Shown here piece after piece: positions 1-8,470 of a DNA stretch of 64,000 bases. Origin of the DNA: Pseudaminobacter salicylatoxidans (GTDB lineage: Bacteria > Pseudomonadota > Alphaproteobacteria > Rhizobiales > Rhizobiaceae); the NCBI RefSeq assembly GCF_003148475.1, contig NZ_QGGG01000001.1, forward strand, positions 518,228 through 582,227, read 5' to 3'. A model generated the notes under the pieces. It was not told the DNA's origin, searched no databases, and saw only the letters and a program-made list of their open reading frames with translations. Both the position numbers and the translations under genes were made by a program. Position 1 is the first letter of the stretch. Each line of letters starts with the position of its first letter.

Positions 1-28
1 TCAGGCCTGTTGCCTTGTCTCCCCCCAT
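1..28 (-). CDS. Possible 5' end of a further minus-strand gene (partial)
   Basis: A minus-strand ATG at 28 opens a frame reading MGGDKATGL and running off the left edge, 7 bases beyond the acyl-CoA dehydrogenase stop. The position fits another gene in the same operon. Only nine codons are visible and no strong Shine-Dalgarno is seen, so this is a weak call and no function can be given. Confidence 0.25.
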
Positions 29-35
29 TGCCAAT

Positions 36-1247
36 CTAGGCCTCACCCTCGACATTCCAGCGCCAGAAGCCCGAACCTTCGTCATTGAGGAAACGATTCA
101 GCACCATTTTGTGGACCTCGTCGGCGCCGTCCACCAATCGTGCCTGGCGGGCATAGCGGTAGATCCATTCAAGCACGGTATCCTTCGAATAGCCGCGCGC
201 GCCGTTGATCTGGATCGCCACGTCGGCTGCATCGTGCAGCACATTGGCGACCTGCACCTTGGCCATCGAAATCTCCTTGCGGGCGTAACCTCCGCGATCG
301 AGCTCCCACGCCGCCTTCATCACCAGCATCCTGCCGATCTCGATGCGCATGGCCAGATCGCCAAGCTTGAGCTGAATGCTTTCGCGGTCAGCGAGCCGGA
401 TACCGAAACCGTAGCGCTCGGTGGCATAGGCGCGCGCAATCTCGACGCAGCGCTTGGACAAGCCAAGCCAGCGCATGCAGTGCGTCAGGCGAGCCGGCGC
501 CAGCCGCACCTGCGTCACTTTCATGCCCCGCCCTTCGCCGGCGAGCATGTTCTCGACTGGAATTTCAAGCCCGTCGAATTCGAGCTCGCAATGGCCGCCG
601 TGCTCTTCCGGCCCCATGATCTCGATGCGACGCTTGATGCGCCAGCCGGGCTGGTCCTTGTGAAACATCAGCGCCGAAAGACCGCGCTTCGGGTCGTCGG
701 AGGTGCGCGCAATCAGGATGAAGTGGCTGGCATCCTGCGCGCCGGTGATGAACCATTTGCGACCGTTGATCACATATTTGTCGCCGCTTTTTTCAGCGCG
801 CGTGGCGATCATCGAAGGATCGGAGCCACCACCGGGATGCGGCTCGGTCATGGCGAAGGCCGAACGCACCTCGCCCTCGACGATAGGCTTCAGCCACCGC
901 TCCTTCTGTTCAGGCGTGCCGAGCGCCTCCAGCACCATCATGTTGCCATCGTCGGGCGCCGCCGAATTGAACACGACCGGGCCGAAGATGGAGCGGTTCA
1001 TCTCCTCATAGCAGACGGCCATCCCCGTCTTACCCAACCCTTGGCCGCCCGTTTCGGGCTTCAACTGGAGGCACCAGAGCCCTTGCGCGCGCGCCTTGGC
1101 GCGCAGTGTCGCGAGCAGCGGAAGAGCGATATTGCCATGGGCATCGTACGAGGCCCTGCTGGCCTCCAGCGGCAGGACTTCGCGGTCGATGAAGTCGGCG
1201 ATGCGGGCGCGATAATCTTCGACGCGCGCGGAGATCTCAAAATTCAT
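36..1247 (-). CDS. Acyl-CoA dehydrogenase (ACAD10/11-like)
   Basis: FAD-dependent enzyme that desaturates an acyl-CoA at the alpha-beta bond; cytoplasmic. The 403-residue product has the family layout: an N-terminal helical domain, the flavin/substrate loop FAMTEPHPGGGSDPS near residue 130, and a C-terminal helical domain with the DGADEVHKMVL motif typical of the ACAD10/11 branch. Start: the open frame extends upstream to 1463, but that part overlaps the SDR gene. ATG 1247 gives the normal length and sits 8 bases after the SDR stop. It forms an operon with the SDR gene, opposite a TetR gene, suggesting fatty or branched acyl-CoA turnover. The exact substrate cannot be read from sequence. Confidence 0.9.
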   Translation of the reverse strand: MNFEISARVEDYRARIADFIDREVLPLEASRASYDAHGNIALPLLATLRAKARAQGLWCLQLKPETGGQGLGKTGMAVCYEEMNRSIFGPVVFNSAAPDDGNMMVLEALGTPEQKERWLKPIVEGEVRSAFAMTEPHPGGGSDPSMIATRAEKSGDKYVINGRKWFITGAQDASHFILIARTSDDPKRGLSALMFHKDQPGWRIKRRIEIMGPEEHGGHCELEFDGLEIPVENMLAGEGRGMKVTQVRLAPARLTHCMRWLGLSKRCVEIARAYATERYGFGIRLADRESIQLKLGDLAMRIEIGRMLVMKAAWELDRGGYARKEISMAKVQVANVLHDAADVAIQINGARGYSKDTVLEWIYRYARQARLVDGADEVHKMVLNRFLNDEGSGFWRWNVEGEA

Positions 1248-1255
1248 GACGGACC

Positions 1256-2011
1256 TCACAACGAGGAAACGAGATGGCCACCGTCGACCTCGATCGACGA
1301 GCCGGTGATATAGCTGCCGGCCGAGGAAGCGAGCAGGAGCAGAGCGCCGTCGAGTTCCTCGGGCTTGCCCAGCCGGCGCTGCGGGATGCGCCTGACAAGC
1401 TGGTCGCCCGCCTCGGAGGAGAAGAACTCGCGATTGATGTCTGTCTCGATATAGCCGGGGCACAACGCGTTGACGCGGATGCCTTCACGCGCCCACTCCA
1501 GCGCCAGCGCCCTGGTGAGCTGGATCACGCCCGCCTTGGACGTTGCATAGGCGCTGAGATTGCCGGCGACGCGGTGGCCGAGGATCGAAGCGATGTTGAC
1601 GATCGCGCCGCCATGACCGGCCGCCTTCATGCCACGCGCAACTGCTTGCGCGACGACGAACACCCCTTTCAGGTTGGTGTCGAGCACGCGATCCCACTCC
1701 GCCTCCTTCAGGTCGAGCGCCCGTGCGGCTCCCGAAATGCCGGCGTTGTTGACAAGAATGTCGAAGCTCGTGCCGACCTCGGCGAGCGCCGCGACCACCG
1801 AAGCACTGTCGGTCACGTCCATCTGGACAGTCCGGGCACTACCCCCGGCCGCCTCGATCCTCGCGCAGGCTTCGTCCAAAGCCTGCTTGCGGCGCGCAGA
1901 CAGCGTGACGAGTGCGCCGCGACGCGCCAGCAATTCGGCGAAATGCAGGCCGAGGCCGCCAGAAGCCCCGGTTATCAGGGCTTTTTTACCCTTCAGATCG
2001 TCGAACATCAT
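1256..2011 (-). CDS. Short-chain dehydrogenase/reductase (FabG-like)
   Basis: NAD(P)-dependent classical SDR of 251 residues, normal length. Visible motifs: nucleotide-binding TGASGGLG at about residue 14, structural NNAG near residue 88, active-site Ser in the SILGH stretch, the YATSK catalytic Tyr/Lys, and PGYIETDI after the fifth strand. First gene of a two-gene operon with the acyl-CoA dehydrogenase (8-base gap). A 3-hydroxyacyl-CoA dehydrogenase role would match its partner, but this is inferred from context only. A 14-bp palindrome lies 21 bases upstream of its start, where a TetR repressor would block it. Confidence 0.9.
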   Translation of the reverse strand: MMFDDLKGKKALITGASGGLGLHFAELLARRGALVTLSARRKQALDEACARIEAAGGSARTVQMDVTDSASVVAALAEVGTSFDILVNNAGISGAARALDLKEAEWDRVLDTNLKGVFVVAQAVARGMKAAGHGGAIVNIASILGHRVAGNLSAYATSKAGVIQLTRALALEWAREGIRVNALCPGYIETDINREFFSSEAGDQLVRRIPQRRLGKPEELDGALLLLASSAGSYITGSSIEVDGGHLVSSL

Positions 2012-2032
2012 CGGCCTTACCTCAAAAAATCG

Positions 2033-2046
2033 AGCGAGCGCTCGCT
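2033..2046. promoter_or_regulatory. Candidate TetR operator palindrome
   Basis: A perfect 14-bp palindrome, AGCGAGCGCTCGCT, sits in the 136-bp gap between the SDR start (2011) and the TetR start (2148). Perfect palindromes of about this size in a divergent gap are typical TetR-family operators. Assignment to the adjacent regulator is inference. Confidence 0.6.
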
Positions 2047-2147
2047 TTTCTTATTCATTCCCGCCCCCTTTTGCAATAGGCCGATTGCTGCTATTGCAGC
2101 CTTGCGGCGCGCTGCACGCACGCCGGGTCGATCGCAACGGAGCTCAT

Positions 2148-2846
2148 TTGGATTTTGTCAAGCAGAGGCAGTGGTCGAGCGACTTTTCGACGGAGGCGCT
2201 GTGCACGCGCATCCTGGAACGCCACCGCGATTCCGTGCGTGTGCAAAAGCCGCATGTAGCGGTCGCCAATCTCGTCCGCATTATCGAGGCGACGCTGAAA
2301 CTGTCCAACAGACAGGGGTTCCACGCCACCAGCCTGCGCGACCTGGCCCAGGCTTCCGGCCTGAGCATGGGCGGCCTCTACTCCTACTTCGACAACAAGA
2401 CCACGCTGCTGTCGATGATCCTGGGCGAGGTTGCGATCACGGCAACCGAGGTTCTCGGCGATGCGCCCAAACCGGTCGTCGATGATCCGGCCACGCATCT
2501 GAGATGGCTGATCGAGACGCATATCCGCCTCACCGAGGTGATGCAGCCCTGGTTCGTCTTCGCCTATATGGAAGCGAAATCCTTCCCCAGCGCCGAACGC
2601 CGCCTGGTGATCGACAGTGAGGCGGCGACCCAGGAGATTTTCGCCGGAGTGCTGCGGCGCGGCGTCGGAAACGGCACCTTTGCCATTGCCGACATCGAGC
2701 TTACGGCCTCACTCATCAAACCGCTTCTGCAGGACTGGTACGTCAAGCGCGCCAAGTACCGCCGCCGCAAGACCAGCATAGATCAGTACATCGCGGCCGT
2801 CTCGGCCTTCATCGAAGCCGCTGTCGGACGCACCGGCGGAGCGTGA
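2148..2846 (+). CDS. TetR/AcrR family transcriptional regulator
   Basis: Dimeric repressor that releases DNA on ligand binding, here probably an acyl-CoA given its neighbours. 232 residues. The helix-turn-helix runs from about residue 60 to 81 (SLRDLAQASGLSMGGLYSYF), followed by an all-helical ligand domain. The reading frame is open far upstream, but there is no ATG near the domain. The TTG at 2148 is preceded by GGAG with 5-6 bases of spacing and gives a sensible N-terminus, so it is chosen. Divergent from the SDR/acyl-CoA dehydrogenase operon with a palindrome between. The stop codon lies inside the stem of a terminator-like hairpin. Confidence 0.82.
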   Translation: MDFVKQRQWSSDFSTEALCTRILERHRDSVRVQKPHVAVANLVRIIEATLKLSNRQGFHATSLRDLAQASGLSMGGLYSYFDNKTTLLSMILGEVAITATEVLGDAPKPVVDDPATHLRWLIETHIRLTEVMQPWFVFAYMEAKSFPSAERRLVIDSEAATQEIFAGVLRRGVGNGTFAIADIELTASLIKPLLQDWYVKRAKYRRRKTSIDQYIAAVSAFIEAAVGRTGGA

Positions 2847-2868
2847 TCTTCCGAACTCGATCACGCTC
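2839..2868. terminator. Terminator-like hairpin between convergent genes
   Basis: Ten-base arms GAGCGTGATC (2839-2848) and GATCACGCTC (2859-2868) form a perfect stem with a 10-base loop, followed by TTT on the plus strand. It overlaps the TetR stop codon and lies between convergent genes, so it could end transcripts from both sides. Confidence 0.55.
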
Positions 2869-2888
2869 TTTCGACCGGATCACGCAGC

Positions 2889-4061
2889 TTATTGCAGATC
2901 TGAAAACGCTGCCTGCAGGCGGGAGACCGCTTCATCGACCATCTTGCGGGAACAGGCGAAATTGAAGCGCAGGAAACCGTCGCCACCCGCCCCGAAGGTG
3001 TGGCCATGGTTCGTTGCGATGCGCGCTTCCTTTTCCACGCGGGTGATGAATTCCTCGCTGCTCAGCCCCGCGCCGGACCCGTCCACCCAGGCCAGATAGG
3101 TCGCCTCAAGCGGCATGGAGCGCAAGCCCGGAATCGCGGCGATGCCGGCATCGAAGGCTTGCCGGTTTCCGTCCAGATATCGGATCAGATTGTCCAGCCA
3201 CTCCGCGCCCTCGGGCGAATAGGCGGCCGTGACCATGTGCATTCCAAAGGAATTCGGGCCGATGCCAAGTGCGACATGCCGCCTTGCGAAGGCGCTTCGC
3301 AGCTTTTCGTCGGCGACGATGACATTGCCGACATGGGCTCCGGCGATATTGAACGTCTTGGTCGCGGCGGTCATCATGACCAGACGTTGCGCGGCTTCAG
3401 GCGCCGCCACCGCCATCGGGATGTGCCGCTGCCCCGGAAACACCAGATCCTGATGGATTTCGTCCGACACCAGGACGAGGTTGTGGCGCGCGGCAAAATC
3501 GGCCACTCCGCGCAGTTCCTCCAGCGTCCAGACGCGTCCGCCGGGGTTGTGCGGCGAACACAGGATCAGCATCTTCTCCCTACCGGTCATGCGCCGGTCC
3601 CAATTGTCGAAGTCCATCCGATAGGAGCCGTCCTGCCGGATCAGCGGGAGCTCGCACACTTCACGCCCGGCCGCACGCACCACACGGGCGAATGCATGAT
3701 AAACCGGCGTCATCAGAACCACGGCGTCACCCGGCTCGGTCCAGGTATCGACACATAATGCGGTGCCGTTCACCAGTCCGTTGGTGGTGAAGATCGAGGC
3801 AGGGTCCACGTGCCAGCCATGGCGCCTGGCCATCCACCAGCAGATCGCTTCGCGATACGGACCTTCATCGCCGAAATAACCATAAATGCCGTGACCGAGC
3901 ATCCGCTCCAGCGCCGCCTGCACCGGTGCGGGAGGGCGGAAGTCCATGTCGGCCACCCACATCGGCAACGCGTCTTTGCCGGACAAGCCATACAGCGGCT
4001 CCATCATGTCCCATTTCGAGCAATGCGTTCCGCGACGGTCGATAGTCTCGTCAAAATTCAT
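2889..4061 (-). CDS. PLP-dependent MalY/PatB-type C-S lyase or aminotransferase
   Basis: 390-residue fold-type I PLP enzyme of the MalY/PatB (cystathionine beta-lyase) group. The group marker LPMWVADMDF is at about residues 32-41, the substrate-loop SPHNPGGRVW near 169-178, SDEIHQDLVF near 199, and the PLP lysine is K235 in ATKTFNIAG. Members release pyruvate, ammonia and a thiol from cystathionine or other cysteine S-conjugates; some act as aminotransferases. It is the last gene of the minus-strand train, 98 bases after malonyl-CoA synthetase, so it may share that transcript. The C-S lyase reaction is a family expectation; the substrate is unknown. Confidence 0.82.
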   Translation of the reverse strand: MNFDETIDRRGTHCSKWDMMEPLYGLSGKDALPMWVADMDFRPPAPVQAALERMLGHGIYGYFGDEGPYREAICWWMARRHGWHVDPASIFTTNGLVNGTALCVDTWTEPGDAVVLMTPVYHAFARVVRAAGREVCELPLIRQDGSYRMDFDNWDRRMTGREKMLILCSPHNPGGRVWTLEELRGVADFAARHNLVLVSDEIHQDLVFPGQRHIPMAVAAPEAAQRLVMMTAATKTFNIAGAHVGNVIVADEKLRSAFARRHVALGIGPNSFGMHMVTAAYSPEGAEWLDNLIRYLDGNRQAFDAGIAAIPGLRSMPLEATYLAWVDGSGAGLSSEEFITRVEKEARIATNHGHTFGAGGDGFLRFNFACSRKMVDEAVSRLQAAFSDLQ

Positions 4062-4159
4062 GGTGTTCTCCGGCTGTGGCAGCTTGATCGTTCTCGTCGA
4101 AGGGGCGGCAAGACATTCCGGTTTGCCGGCTTCCCGGTTCTGCCGCCATGTGGAAGGAC

Positions 4160-5671
4160 TCAGGCGAAAAGGGACACGAACTCCTGACGAAGCAGGTTCT
4201 TCTGCACCTTGCCCATCGTGTTTCGCGGCAGGTCCGCAAGGATAGCGACATGCTTCGGCTGCTTGAACCTTGCCAGCCGTTCGGCCAGCGCCGCGATCAC
4301 GCCGGCAGCGTCTATGGTTGCGCCGGGCCGCGCCACGAGGACCGCTACCACGGCTTCGCCAAAGTCAGGATGCGGCACGCCCACAACCGCGCTTTCCAGG
4401 ACCCCCGGCAACTCATCCAGGATAAGTTCGATCTCCTTGGGATACACGTTGTAGCCGCCGGTGATGATGAGATCCTTCTGACGCCCGACGATGGTGACGT
4501 AGCCGTCAGCGTCGATGGTTCCGATGTCGCCGGTGATAAAGAAGCCGTTCTCGCGCAGTTCCTCGCGGGTCTTTTCAGGCATGCGCCAATAGCCCTTGAA
4601 GACGTTGGGGCCACGCACCTCGATCATGCCGGGGTCGCCCTGCCGCACGGCTTCACCGGTTTCGGGGTCGGTGATCTTCACGTCTATCCCAGGCAGGGCA
4701 TGGCCCACCGTTCCCGCCCGGCGCTCGCCGTCATACGGGTTCGACGTATTCATGTTGGTTTCCGTCATGCCATAGCGTTCGAGGATGCGATGGCCTGTAC
4801 GCGCTTCGAAACTTTGATGTGTCTCGGCCAGAAGCGGGGCCGAGCCGGAGGTGAACAGGCGCATGTGACGCGTCAGATCACGGGTGAAGGCGGGCGTATC
4901 GAGAAGCCGTGTATAAAAGGTCGGCACGCCCATCATCGTCGTGGCGCGCGGCAACCAAGAAATCACATCATCAGCCTTGAAGCCCGGCAGAAAGATCATG
5001 GAGCCACCCGACAGCAGCACCACATTGATCGCAACGAAAAGGCCGTGGGTATGAAAGATCGGGAGTGCGTGCAGCAGCACGTCATTTTCGTCGAAGCGCC
5101 ATTCGTCGACGAGCACCCGGGCGTTCGACAACAGGTTCTCGTGGCTGAGCATCGCACCTTTCGAGCGTCCGGTTGTGCCGGACGTATAGAGAATGGCGGC
5201 AAGGTCGTCGCCCGATCGCGCGACAGGCACGAACCCTATCCCCGCAGCCTTCGCGCGGTCTCTCAGGCTGCCTTCACCACCCGCATCGAGCGTTTCGAAA
5301 CGCGCGCCATGGCGCTGGGCAACCTGCGACAGCAGATCCTTCCTTGAGGGGTCTCCCACCAGCAGGGATGCTTCAGCGTCCTCGACGAAATATTCCACTT
5401 CCGCGGCCGTGTAGGCGGTATTCAGCGGCAGGAAGATGATGCCCGTCGCGATGGCCGCGCAGTAGAGCGCCAGCGCCTCGGGCGTCTTTTCCACCTGCAC
5501 CGCCATCCTGTCGCCGGCCTGCAAACCGAGTCCGGACAGCGCCGCGGCAAACGACATGGCTGTCCGATGCAGGCTTTCGCCCGTGATTTCATTCCCGCGT
5601 GCATCGGTCAGAAATGTGCTGCCGCGCGTTGCAAGCGGGGCCACCAGATGGTCGTAAAGCGGATTAGGCAC
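4160..5671 (-). CDS. matB: Malonyl-CoA synthetase MatB
   Basis: Adenylate-forming enzyme making malonyl-CoA from malonate, CoA and ATP. The 503-residue protein shows the AMP-binding motif TSGTTGRSKG at about residues 163-172, ERYGMTETNMNTSNPY in the middle and the C-terminal lysine motif NTMGKVQKN. The long stretches IFHTHGLFVA and FKGYWRMPEKT match rhizobial MatB as I know it, including its roughly 504-residue length. Start: the frame is open further upstream, but GTG 5671 gives the family length and overlaps the matA stop by 8 bases (GTGCCTAA), a sign of translational coupling. With MatA it forms a malonate to acetyl-CoA route. No matC transporter or matR is seen beside it. Confidence 0.93.
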   Translation of the reverse strand: MPNPLYDHLVAPLATRGSTFLTDARGNEITGESLHRTAMSFAAALSGLGLQAGDRMAVQVEKTPEALALYCAAIATGIIFLPLNTAYTAAEVEYFVEDAEASLLVGDPSRKDLLSQVAQRHGARFETLDAGGEGSLRDRAKAAGIGFVPVARSGDDLAAILYTSGTTGRSKGAMLSHENLLSNARVLVDEWRFDENDVLLHALPIFHTHGLFVAINVVLLSGGSMIFLPGFKADDVISWLPRATTMMGVPTFYTRLLDTPAFTRDLTRHMRLFTSGSAPLLAETHQSFEARTGHRILERYGMTETNMNTSNPYDGERRAGTVGHALPGIDVKITDPETGEAVRQGDPGMIEVRGPNVFKGYWRMPEKTREELRENGFFITGDIGTIDADGYVTIVGRQKDLIITGGYNVYPKEIELILDELPGVLESAVVGVPHPDFGEAVVAVLVARPGATIDAAGVIAALAERLARFKQPKHVAILADLPRNTMGKVQKNLLRQEFVSLFA

Positions 5672-6968
5672 GGCGTCTGTTCCTGTCTTTGCGTAAAAGC
5701 TGTTCGAGCTGCCGGGATGCCGAAACCGCTTTGGCGGCGCTATAGCGCTCGCTGTTGCGACTGACCGACGGCAGGTCATAGAGATAATTCACCATCATCG
5801 TCGAGGACTGTTTCCAGCCATTGGCCGACACATCCGCCAATGTGTGGACATCATGCACCAACGCGCCATTGGCGAGATGGAAACGAGCAACCGGGTCATA
5901 AGGCAGTCCGTCCGACCGCTTTCCTTCCAGGAGGTATTCCACACAAAGTCGCCGCAACCAATCCCGGTTGTCCGTGATGGCCTGCGTATCGCCATTTTCG
6001 ATGCGCGACAGAAGAGTGGCAAGCTCGGGGTGATCGGACGAAATTTCTTTTAGCCAGCGGTTCAGTCCCGGCAGGGGCGAGAGGGTCACGAACGACTTCA
6101 GGCCCGGCAGGTCGCGAGCAAGTTCCTCGACGACCTGCTTGATGAGAAGGTTGCCAAAGGAAATCCCTTTCAACCCTTCCTGACAGTTCGAAATCGAATA
6201 GAACACTGCCGTGTCGATCTCGCTATCATGCAACGGTTCGCGATCCTCACCCAGAAGGACCTGCACCGAGCCGGGTATACCGCGGCAGAGAGCCACTTCG
6301 ACGAATATCAGCGGCTCTTCCGGCATCGCGGGATGGAAAAAGGCGAAGCAGCGCCGGTCACGCGGCAACAGCCTGCGCCGAAGCTCCTGCCAATCGTTGA
6401 TGGCATGCACCGCTTCGTATTCGATTATCTTTTCAAGGATATTCGCGGGGGTCGACCAGTCGATCTGTCGAAGAACCAGAAAGCCGCGGTTGAACCAGCT
6501 GGAGAACAGATGCTGGAAATCGGCGTCGATCACACCAAGTTCCGTCATCTGAGGCATGAGCCGCAACAGGTCGCGGCGCATCCGAACCAGCCAGACGGTA
6601 GCTCCCGGGGCCTGATTGAGACGGCGCAGCAGTCCCTGCCGGCGCGGTTCGGCTGCGCGTGACAACCGGTGCAGCGTCTCCACGCTGCGTCCGGCACGGT
6701 AGGCTTCTATTGCTGCGTTCACGTTGTCGGGATCAAGGTCCAGATGCTCCGCCAGATAGGCGAAGAACTCGCATTTGGCCGCATCGTCCATTGCCTGATA
6801 ACGCGACAGGATTTCCTTGGCGAGCATCATACCCGAGACTTCGCCCTCACCTGAGAGGAGTGCCTCGATCCGATCGGCCATCGTGCCGGCGTCGGGCGAA
6901 GCCTGCAGCAAGCGCGCCGAACGAATTTCAAACAGCGTCGCCATCATATCTGCGAAGAACTTTGCCAA
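5664..6968 (-). CDS. matA: Malonyl-CoA decarboxylase MatA
   Basis: Converts malonyl-CoA to acetyl-CoA and CO2. 434 residues, the usual size for bacterial malonyl-CoA decarboxylase, with an N-terminal helical domain and a C-terminal GNAT-like catalytic domain. Visible conserved stretches are FYSISNCQEGLKGISFGNLL near residue 250, VTLSPLPGLNRWL near residue 290, and FHLANGA followed by GWKQSSTMMVNYLYD near the end. Start: TTG 6968 has a GGGAG upstream and keeps the typical KFFADMM-type N-terminus; ATG 6947 or 6944 are alternatives that shorten it by 7 or 8 residues. Cotranscribed with matB. It begins only 64 bases after the amidohydrolase gene, so it may belong to the upstream import operon. 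Confidence 0.92.
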   Translation of the reverse strand: MAKFFADMMATLFEIRSARLLQASPDAGTMADRIEALLSGEGEVSGMMLAKEILSRYQAMDDAAKCEFFAYLAEHLDLDPDNVNAAIEAYRAGRSVETLHRLSRAAEPRRQGLLRRLNQAPGATVWLVRMRRDLLRLMPQMTELGVIDADFQHLFSSWFNRGFLVLRQIDWSTPANILEKIIEYEAVHAINDWQELRRRLLPRDRRCFAFFHPAMPEEPLIFVEVALCRGIPGSVQVLLGEDREPLHDSEIDTAVFYSISNCQEGLKGISFGNLLIKQVVEELARDLPGLKSFVTLSPLPGLNRWLKEISSDHPELATLLSRIENGDTQAITDNRDWLRRLCVEYLLEGKRSDGLPYDPVARFHLANGALVHDVHTLADVSANGWKQSSTMMVNYLYDLPSVSRNSERYSAAKAVSASRQLEQLLRKDRNRRRA

Positions 6969-7032
6969 GTGTCGTCACTCCCAACCTGACCGCCAATGAC
7001 ACGAGCCTGTCACGTTTCGCACCTTGTTGCTT

Positions 7033-8466
7033 CTAGGCCGGGGCAGAGCCCGGCGTATCCCCTTCCACGAGCGACCGATATGGCCGACCGCCGCGACGCT
7101 CTTCATATTCCTTGCGAGCTTCCCGGATAAGGGACGGGCTGGCAATCGCCTCCAGCGCCGTGCCTGCCATGACGACTGCCGCCCGCACCATGGCCCGGTG
7201 GGCGGCAGGGGTGCAACCCTGGGCCACGACCTGCCAGCTATGGCTCGGCGTTCCGACAGCCCAGGTTGCGGTCGCGCACTCGACCGTGGGAACGGTCCAG
7301 GTGACGTCGCCCACATCCGTAGACCCCAGTCCCTGGCTCATGCGCCCGTCGAACGGCCGCAGCCCCTCATGCAGCGGCGCCCGCCCTTCGCCCGTCGGCA
7401 GAAGCTCATCCGGTTCGGATACTGCCCGGCGATCCGGCTTGTCGCGATCCGGCAACGTTTCGCGAATCTCCTCGGCGAAAGCACGCTCGTCGGGGGTGAA
7501 GGACAGGCGGCCAAGCCTGCGCATCACGCCATGCATGACATGGCAAAGCGCGGCATTGGGCAACACGTTCGAAGCGCCCCCCTGCGGCAGGAAATCCACC
7601 TCCGTGCCCGTCATCAGCGCCGCGCCACGGGCGATGTCGTCGACCCGCGCGACCAGATCATGGACCATATCGAGCTCGGGAGCACGGATCATGTAGAGGA
7701 CCTCCGCCCTTGCCTGCACCACCGCTGGCGCCGCACCGCCGGCATCGGTGATCGCATAATGGAGGCGGACATCGGGGAGCACATGCTCGCGCAGGAAGTT
7801 TGCGCCTATGTTCATCAGTTCCACCGCATCGAGCGCGCTGCGGCCCAGATGAGGGGACATGGCTGCGTGCGCAGCCGTGCCGCGAAACCGGTAGGCGCGG
7901 TTGACAACCGCGAGTGTCGAACGGGCGCGAACCCCGTTGAAGGTACCCGGGTGCCATCCGATGGCTATGGCGGCGTCGTTGAAGGCTCCCGCCCGAACCA
8001 AATAGGCCTTGCCCCAGCCGCCTTCCTCGGCTGGGCAACCATAGTAGCGGACCCGTGCGCGCATCCCGGCCCGCTTCAGCACCCCCGCCAGCGCCGACGC
8101 CGCCAGCATCGAACCGGCGCCGAGCAGGTTGTGGCCGCAGCCATGACCGTTGCCGCCCTGCACGACCGGCTGCTGGCAGGCCAGACCGGCGACCTGGCTT
8201 AACCCCGGAAGGGCGTCGAACTCGCCCAGGAAGGCGATGACCGGCCCCTCCTCGCCCCAGTCCGCCATGAAGGCGGTATCGAGCCCTGCCGGCCGCCGGG
8301 TGATCCGGAACCCTTGCGCCTCCATTGCCTCGATCTGCCGCGCGGCGGAGCGGTGTTCGCCAAAACACAACTCCGGCGTTGCCCAGATATCATCGGCCAC
8401 CGCCGTGAAAACCGGCGCGAGGCCGACGATCGCGGCATCAAGAAGGGCGCAGACGTCCTGTGCCAC
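7033..8466 (-). CDS. M20-family amidohydrolase (AbgB-like)
   Basis: Zinc-dependent amidohydrolase of the aminobenzoyl-glutamate utilisation B/AmhX type; cleaves an N-acyl amino acid, di- or tripeptide amide. 477 residues. Metal-binding motif HGCGHN at about 108-113, EFDALPG near 82-88, CPAEEGG with the catalytic Glu near 145, and a later FDGRMSQGLGSTDVGDVTW C-terminal metal region. No signal peptide, so cytoplasmic. GTG 8466 starts 4 bases after the preceding hydrolase stop. As the last gene of the peptide-import operon it probably trims the imported amide. A Tat-exported relative is encoded at 58230-59807. Confidence 0.88.
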   Translation of the reverse strand: MAQDVCALLDAAIVGLAPVFTAVADDIWATPELCFGEHRSAARQIEAMEAQGFRITRRPAGLDTAFMADWGEEGPVIAFLGEFDALPGLSQVAGLACQQPVVQGGNGHGCGHNLLGAGSMLAASALAGVLKRAGMRARVRYYGCPAEEGGWGKAYLVRAGAFNDAAIAIGWHPGTFNGVRARSTLAVVNRAYRFRGTAAHAAMSPHLGRSALDAVELMNIGANFLREHVLPDVRLHYAITDAGGAAPAVVQARAEVLYMIRAPELDMVHDLVARVDDIARGAALMTGTEVDFLPQGGASNVLPNAALCHVMHGVMRRLGRLSFTPDERAFAEEIRETLPDRDKPDRRAVSEPDELLPTGEGRAPLHEGLRPFDGRMSQGLGSTDVGDVTWTVPTVECATATWAVGTPSHSWQVVAQGCTPAAHRAMVRAAVVMAGTALEAIASPSLIREARKEYEERRGGRPYRSLVEGDTPGSAPA

Positions 8467-8470
8467 CCGC

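Noticed and set aside
15..1313. Long plus-strand open frame opposite the acyl-CoA dehydrogenase
   Set aside because: Antisense shadow in GC-rich sequence; the minus-strand frame encodes a clear dehydrogenase with motifs.
1629..2147. Extended TetR start
   Set aside because: The extra 173 codons overlap the SDR gene antisense and add no domain; TTG 2148 has the ribosome site.
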